From: Siphonodentalium dalli
Lineage: Eukaryota > Mollusca > Scaphopoda > Gadilida > Siphonodentaliidae
Assembly: GCA_032622095.1 (NCBI GenBank)
Contig: CP136066.1
Location: forward strand, 98,789,319 to 98,853,318
Reading direction: 5' to 3'
Length of the DNA: 64,000 nt
The position numbers and the translations under genes were made by a program. Under the pieces are notes generated by a model. It was given only the letters and a program-made list of their open reading frames with translations. It searched no databases and was not told where the DNA came from. This document shows, in pieces, positions 13,101-22,100 of this stretch (the first letter of the stretch is position 1; each line of letters starts with the position of its first letter).

Positions 13101-16100
13101 AGTGCTTTCCGATGAATGGCAACAAGCCATATTTCCGACTAAATCCTGAAAAATTACCCATAATTCTGCTGTGGTTAAGTGGTCAATTACTTTGGACATT
13201 ACTGTACCTGAATTTAGTGTGTCTGACATTTGCTGAATGAGGTCCCCAGAGGGTGAATTTAGTGTTGCTACCCCATACAGCAGGTTAGCATCACCAAATA
13301 CACCCTCAATGGACCTAATTCTGCTTAGGCATCATCTTCTGGGAAGTATCTTAAGTATCAAATTGAAATTTTGTTTTAATAACTTTTTTTACTTTTTCCA
13401 TTCTGTTCAGTTTCTATGTCCCCCCTAATTTGCAGAAGATAAAAAGCATAATTGAGGTATTCAATGGGTGTGCATTACAAACTTCAACTGTAGAACTTCA
13501 ATCTGTTCCTAGGTTTGCCATGGCTGTTGAGGCCTAATCAGACTGAGGATTAATCGGGTGATGCTAGCCCACCTTGCAGATTATTGTCATTAAATTCACA
13601 TTTTGGGGACCTCATTCTGCAAATGTCAGACACACTATATTCAGACTTGGCTGGCATATTATTTTAAGCTACATAAATGCATGCTATCAAAATTTATTTG
13701 ATCCATTTTAAATACAGACATCTTGAGATTAATTGAAAGTGATCCATTATCTAGGTGATATAGAATTGGCCCATCAATCACCATACACTTGGTCTCTCAG
13801 ATTAAATAAACAATAAATTAGAATTCACTCTGCTAGTGACCAGCCCAGGATTACTGTAATTGTGTGTGCCAGCTGTGGTATTTGTTTATCAGCACATTTT
13901 AAATATTAGCTTTGTATCTATGATACATTCAAGTGACATACTGGGCACAGTTCCATCATTTAATGGGTTACATGTATTAACCCTGGTCACCAATTTTATG
14001 CTTTTGTGATATTTTTAATTTATATCCTCAGATTATATCTCCAGGTAATATAATGATAATAATCCACCTTTACTTGCATGGATTTTGTTTCTAAGACCGG
14101 TGACATCTTTTTTAGCTCACCTGAGACGAAGTCTCCAGTGGAGCAAATGTCATCACTCGTTGTCCGTCCATCAACAATTCTTTTTGAACATCTTCTCCAG
14201 ATCCATAGGACCGAATGGGTTCATAATTGGTGTGGATGTTCCCTAGGTGATAGGATAGGATAGGATATTTTATTTCAATATACACATATTAATACATGAT
14301 ACATTTGACAAATATTACATTGTATATTCGAGGGGGTGGCATAGTCAGGCTAGACTGTCTTACTGCCGCCTCCTTAAAGACGAAAAGATGTTACGATAGG
14401 CGGTCAGGGTTCATTTTACAATGCACGGCTAAATAATTATGTATCTCACAATGGTTGCATTTAACTGGATTATATGTATGGAGGATATACGTCTAGATAA
14501 ATCGATTATTGGTTACTCAATGGTTTGTCTCTTTCTTGTCAGTGAGATGTTCCTTGAAAGTCGAGTAGGAATGTGTTGAGTGAGGTTGTGGATTGCGATA
14601 TAGCGGAAGTCACTTATTGACGAGCTACCACACAGTCGGGACATCTTTGATTGTTGCATTTAAATGTTGCAGCATATTTTTTAATGCAATCGGCATGTAA
14701 ACGCCGTTTGAATGTGTGCCTGGATTGGTATGATGTAAATTCGTTATCTAAGTTGTTCCAGATGGTTGGATAAGAATGGAATGGTAGTTGTTGGGACCAA
14801 GATGTTCTTGGTTTTTAAAAAAATAGTGGGTGCTTTTGCCGGGTGTCTGGTCCGGTTTTACGTTTCGTAAACATGTCGGTGAATGATTATATTAAGCGCA
14901 TATGATACCAATCATGCATGAAAACAGCCGCTTGTACTTTGTGGATGTCGTAGATTTTGAGTATATTTTCTTTTTTAAAAAGAGGTTCTGTGTGGCTTCT
15001 ATATTTCTTATTACATAAAACTCGTATCGCGCGTTTTTGAAGCATGAAAATTTTTTTGAACGCTGGGACGTGTCCCCAAATTTGAACACCGTAGACAAGA
15101 TGGCTTTGTATTAGAGCATAATATAATGTTTTAAGTGTTTAACTTTATTGATGTGGTATATGGCATTCACCATTTTAGAATAAACTGAGGACACATGTTT
15201 TTTAAAGGTCAGGTTTTCATCTATATGGATTCCTAAGAATTTTGTGGAGGATTCGTGCTCAAGATTTCCTATCTTAAGCTGGTGACTGGTATTCAGATTT
15301 GTTCAAATGAGGTCACTGGGTCAATTAGTTCCGAAGCCAGGACCATAACTCTTTCCCTTCATAGTAATTCTTAAAACGACTTCTTCTCAAGTGGCATCAG
15401 GCCGAATGAGTTCATATTTGGTATGAAGGGTCTCTGGTTTACTGGGGTTCAGATTTCTTAAAATGGGGGTCACTGGGGCAAACATGGGCAGGGTCAATAT
15501 CTTTAAAAAAAAATTTAGATTTAAGTTGTTACATTTAACTCCTTTTGCTAAATTTAAATGAGAAAAAAAAAACATTAAATTTTACTCCTTGCTCAATTTT
15601 GTTTTTTTTTTATGAATTTTTTTTTTCAATTTTCAATTTTGAGAAATAAATTATGTTATAACAACTTACTGACTATTGTAGTCCCAGTCTTCTCCGTCTT
15701 TACAGTCTGGTGAGCGACCCCACAGTCTTTGACTGTCTTGTTTACTTAGAATCTTGTAATTTTCTGGTTTCCGGATGATAACTTTAGTTTGTGTGATCAT
15801 ATCTGAACCAAATTTGTTATGTGAGTTTATCAGCCCTATGTACAGGTCAAGTTCGAATATGGGTATGCTCCGCCCATTTTTGCGAGAGTTGTGGCCCTTT
15901 TTCGACTTGTTTTACTTAGAAATTTTCTGACTTTTTCGGTTTCCGGATGATATCTCAAGTTTGGATCCTTTAATTGCAAATACCGTTTTTATGTGGATCA
16001 GTCATATTAAGATACAGGTCAAGTTCGAATTTGAGTTTGATCCGATTATATTTCTCAGAGTTATGGGCTTTTCGACTTAGAAAATTCAATTTTTCTTGTA

Positions 16101-19100
16101 ATTTTCTTCATTTTGTGCCAATTTGAGGTTATATTTTGACTTTACTTGAAGAGTTTTTTTAAGATTTGGTTATTTGTATGCATGTCAGTAATGAGACTAT
16201 GCACAAGTGTCTTATCCATATACTATACTTCAACAAAGCCTCCGCTCCAAATGAAGCCACCGGTTCGGGGGACACTGGCCGAGCAGCCTTTTATTTGATT
16301 AATTACGCCAACAAGGTGTTGACACTATCCAATTACTGATACAACCCTTTGCTGTGAATGAAAAATGTTGATAGCACCTGATCCAAAATGTCTGTCGCTT
16401 TGTTCCCTTGTTTATAGCAAAACATTTCAAGTAAGTACTTTTGTTGACTGTTTGTTTTAAATTTGAAAACTGATTAAATAATTGGCATACATGTATCATC
16501 ACCCACGACTATCCATTTGTTTCAAAACCAACTACACATTATAATATCCTGATATGACTAAATACAAAAAACCCATGAAGTCTTATATATATGGTTGTTG
16601 CAAAAAATGAAAGTCTGGATGCCATGATACATCTTTAAGACAGTATTTTTAAATATAGTCATATTATTGCATTTGCAGGCCGCCTGTCATGGATGAGTTG
16701 GCATTTGGCCACATACAACAAGGATCGCTCTGTCTCGATATCAACACAGGACATGTTCCCATCACACTTACGCTGACAGAATGTACAAGTAAAAAAAATA
16801 CATTGGTATGTCAACGAAGCCAGAGTATTGTGGGTGACTGGTTCAATTAACCCTTTCTATACTAAATGGATTCTCCTGTTCAGTTATAAATGTATACATT
16901 GGACTTGCCCATTATTGTCCCCCGAAAAATTATATCTCCGTCAAAGGTATCTTGCCCACTGAACTATATGGTATATCCCCAATTATTAACAAGGAAGGGT
17001 TAACAAACCCGCGTTGAAAACGGAACGAAAATTCTGTGGTACATTTTATCCTGTTTCCTGACCGGTAACCTCTGATGACGTCATCTCCCAATGTCCATTT
17101 AAACTTGATGCCAGATCGTTATTCTTCACTTTTTCCCTTGTTAACGGAAGGAACACATCGAAGATAAGTTGACAGTTTTTTGTGTTATACAAAAAACATT
17201 ATTTCCGTTAATTGTTATGTTGAATTGTGCAATTGACTCGCGTTGCTATAGCGATTAGCGTCCATGTTTTTAAACGATCGAGAATGTTCATAATTCAACG
17301 AATGCATCTTTTTTCTATTTGTCGTGGAACGGACGAATAAATTATTCAATAATAGATGCACATTTGGATATGATAAAGACGCTAAAAATCTTTATAGCAC
17401 GAATCGATTGCACACATGTGCGATTTTCTGTGGTCGAAGCAAAAATTACCACGTGCGTCGCTTGGTTAGTAACAGGCCCAAACTAAACAAATAGTGGTGA
17501 CTTGGATTGAATATCCTGCAAATAAAGTAGATACCGGTAGTTCCCGAAAGACATGGAGACTGAGATGACCTCCCTTTTGGAGCTTAGAGCTATCAATGTA
17601 TCACCTGAGTATTTTGCTGGACAAGGAATGTGTAACCACCCCCCCCCCCCCCCTAGACCGATGAAAAAAGTTAAACGGCTACAAGCTCAAAAAGAGCCCA
17701 GACACCCAGTAATCCGAGATATGCCATTGTCGATAAGGATTGAGATATCATGGACCGAGAATCTATACTAGTGACCGGGAAGAGACTCTCGCCGAAATAG
17801 TCGATTGCACCACCCCTGTAATACATCCAGAAGAATTTTAATGTATGGAATACTGACCTAATCCGACATAAGGAACCATACATGTAATTGTTGGAACCAA
17901 AAGACAATTTGTAGAAAACCTAGAGTCGCTCTGATGACCAGAGCACATGACAATGCTGTTTATAGAAAGCACCAGAAAAATCAAATGTGCCAAGATGATC
18001 CATCAATGTAGATTCAAATAGGGCCGTGTAGTATTAGTGAGTACTAGAAAGGAAACGTTGCATTGACCCTATAACCAGGAAGTACAGGAATAAGCTATTC
18101 GTGGAATTACCCCATTTGCCGGTGACACGTCAAGGAAGTCCCTGCCTGCCCGCGTTAGCCACAACATTGAGCAAATTACAGGCTTACGTAGTCCGAATGA
18201 CCGCCGTGAATACCAATGGAGACACCCGTGTGTGGACACTAGCTCGTGCATACAACCAATTTCGGAACATCTGTAATAAACCATTGAATACGTGAACAAG
18301 AGGATCCTAATGAATCAGTGAACATTATGGCCTGAAGTGCGAAGCTAGTGGGCGGAGCATATGATCTGGCATCCTACACCCAATGCTAGTGAATACCTCG
18401 CATGAGGGGAAGCATCTGGTAAGGATCTTCTGTCTGTATGAATGAGGACTGCCCTGTCACCAAATGTTTTACATTTGTTGAATGGTATCTGCAAAAGAAT
18501 TTTTTTTATTAGATCTTAGGCCATAATTCAAATTTACCGTTTTCTCCTGAACAAGATCATTAATATAAGATGGTGCCATATTATATACCAGAAGTAGAAT
18601 TTTGAAGATGACACAGTACAAGACTGGCAGCCAGTGTAAAGTCTCCAGCACAGGAGTCATATGCTCAGACCATGGGGTGAAACATACAACCCAAGCTTAA
18701 GCATGTTCTGTAAGCGTTTGTATTGGCAATGAGGTACACCATATAACAAGAGAGTTGCAATAATCAAGATGAGATGCAACAAAGGCATGAATAAGAGTCT
18801 TGGTGGAATTGTGTGTAAGGAATGGTCAAATCTATCTAATTTTATGCAATCCATAGAATTCTTTCTTGCATACATTACTGATGTGACTGTCCATTGACAT
18901 GTTTTTGTCGAAATATGCTCCTTAAGTTGCGAACATTATTCCCAGAATTGATGTGGGGATCACCAACATGAATAGAATCAATTATATAAGGAATGCCATG
19001 TAAAATATGGTATTACCGTATGACACATTTGTCTTTTGGCAGGATTGGTCTTGGAGAAAGACGGGTTTCATCATTAGTAGCTCGATGTGCCTTGGTGCTG

Positions 19101-22100
19101 ACCCAATAGACAGTCATAACTACGTGCTTGCTGAATTCTGTTTATACAGCGAGTCTCAGGTAATCATAATCATTAATATATTACAGTCACAGTCCAAATC
19201 GACATTAAAGCAAGAGTTGTGTGATTTCCCTATTTCTGTTCAACCTATAGTTACAATATAGTTATACCCCCACTTTCGAAGAAAATGGGGGGTATACTGG
19301 ATTGACTGCGTCCGTCCGTCCGTCACGCTTTCTCCGTTCGTTTGTATGTCCGTCCGTCCGTCCGACCTCATAACTCGAACAACTATGAACCGATTTCATT
19401 AATTTTGTGTATGCAATCTCCTTAGGACGGTCTCTCCGCATGACGCTAATTGCGGTTCGGTCCGACTTTTTTTTTTCAAGATACGCCTCTTTTTTTACTT
19501 ATTTTGACTTAGAAAATTCTTTCCGACTTAATAACTTTAACAAATATGAACCGATTTCAATAATATTTGGTAAACATACTTCTCACAATACCCTCTCTAC
19601 ATGATGCGGCTAGGGATTGGCTCAGACTGTTTTTCGTAATATTACACCTCATTTTCGACTTATTTTGACTGTCTGACTTAATAACTTTAACAAATATGAA
19701 CCGATTTGAATAATTTTTTCTGTACAAGCTTCTTGTGACACCATATCGATATTATTAGTCCGAATTTTTCTTTAAAGTTAAAAATCTTTTTGGTTGAGTT
19801 TACGGATAATGCGGGTTGAATTTGCCACGGTGGGGGTATTCTAGCACTCGAGTGCACACCTCTTGTTAAAATTGACTATTTCTGTTGTTTGTGGTAGACA
19901 ATTAGAGCTGCATATTGTGTTTAGAAGTTTCAATCCAGAAAACATGAATGCCACCCTCATATCAACGACAAAATAAAGGACATATGAGATAAATGAAATA
20001 AAGAAAACTTCATATTTATTCTAAAGGCAAATATTATTTGATTTTGGATTACAATGTGTCCCAGCCGTGGTTACATTATATACTATTACATCGTGATATT
20101 ATAAAATGTCCAAACACTTTGTGTGCCTTTAAACATGCAGTGCATATATGTCAATGGTATGAGAGCAGGCCAGGGCATGGCAAGCATTTCGCTCTTCTAT
20201 GTCCTGGACAGGGTTCACGCTCCCACTTGCCAAATTGGCCAATGGCCAAAATAATTCACATTTGGCAAAAGTTTTGGCAAGTCAAGAAATATGGAAACTA
20301 TTGCTCAATTTGTATTACAAAATGTAGTGGTGTTTTGTAAGATTTAGGAAAAGTTAATACCTCTATCATGATGCAGCTAATCTGATAGCATGGTGGTGTT
20401 TATACAGCTAATCATCTATTAATGTGCTCTTCTAATGAAGCAACCCTTCTAAAATGTTAGTGTTCAGTTCAGGCCCCAAGCTAGGAGGCGACTCAGGCGA
20501 AATTCTCGCCCTTGGGCTGGCGAAGTCGCCCTCGGATGTCCGCAAGGCAAAAACGAAGTCGCCTTCAAAATTTGACAAAACTAGCTTAGGATTTACGGTA
20601 ATTTTACCGGTGAAAATCTGACTCGTTTTGCAAAAAAAAAAATATATCTAGATCGACTTAACTGTGCCAACGAGGCATTTTATTTATCAATTATACATGG
20701 TGTACCCTATCCACATATTCTAATCAGGTTGTGTGCTTTTGGAAATGGCAAATTGCTCTGACCAACGAAGTTTATGATGAGCTACTGGTTCGTTTTAAGG
20801 AGACTGGAATATAGACCTTACTTTGTTCCGTCGGTCATTTTGTAACCGCAAATTGTATAGCCATACATGGTCACCACCACTCATGCAGTAGCCAATGTGA
20901 ACAACTAATACTGTCTTTAAATTTAAACTAAAACATATCTATGAATTTTCAATTTTACAAAAGTATTTTGTGTCGGACTCCGTTTCCCAATCCAACTTTT
21001 TTACTTTTTGGAATTGGATATTTATTATGTTTACAAACAAGAACACATGCTTGCTTTATTAAACACAGATGTTTGAATGTGCATTGGAAGTAATTTTAAT
21101 GTTCTTAGTTAAATAAAACATCTACATAATAAACTATTACTATCCAAACTCATTTAAAAGGATTAATTTGTGTCAAAACTATGTGTTTGCAAATTACAAT
21201 AATATTGTTGTCAATCTATCGCTCAGGCCACGTGCGCAATATACGTCTGTCAACGGTTGCAAATTAATTGCATCTTGGCCTACTTTGGTACAATGCAGGT
21301 ATTTAATTTACCTGCTGGTGTATATTATAAGCTCAACTGGTCTCTGTTAAGAACACATTACTAGTAATCAACACCTTTTTCTGACACAGCTATCAAACTT
21401 GTCAAGTTTATTGCTTTAATCGGATTATCATCAGACATCACTGATGGCATAGGGTCCTGATGATGCTACTCAACAATAAACTCGTTCCAAACAAAATTAA
21501 AAGCTTTTACACCTCCTTAATTAGTCCTTATTGATTATTTTAACAGACCCACATTACAGCAGTGGCCAAAAGCCATTTCCAAAAAATTAAAATTTATAAT
21601 AACAATTCAGATATTAAAAGTTATGAAGTCAATAATTAATAATTTCTTCAGATAAAGTCAACACTGACAACAGTTTAAAAAAAATTAAAGATATAAAATT
21701 TAGTTAAAATTTCAGATTATCGATCTATGCAGGTGCTATACTTGTGTTGTAACTTGCAAAATATGTTTTATCTTGTTGTTTTATCTTATTTATTAATGTC
21801 ATAAATAAAGCAAATTTTTAATATTTCCCCCTGAAGTCTCCCTAAATTTCCTGAAGTCTCCCTAAATTTCCTGGAGGGAGACTTGAAGTCTCCCTGTTCT
21901 GAACCCCTAGCCTGAGGCCTTGTTCAGTTATTGTAAGACACACCACAATAGAGAGGTGAGTACAGTATTGCTCTAATTAATCGACCCCTTAACCACAGCA
22001 AAATTATGGGTAACTTTTCATGATTTAGTCGGAAATATGGCTTGTTGCCATTCATCGGAAAGCTCTCCCCGAGAGCTTCCCGATGAATGGCAACAAGCCA

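Noticed and set aside
1131-16678. MITEs at exon edges as newly created introns (introner-type intron gain)
   Set aside because: The introns are kilobases long with unrelated sequence besides the MITEs, and three ER introns sit at positions shared with vertebrates, so they are older than the insertions.
16679-16788. Alternative donor ACAA|GTAAAA for GALNT-like exon f
   Set aside because: It leaves one base over and puts a stop in exon g. The GTATGT donor at 16806 gives phase 0 and a good lectin alignment.
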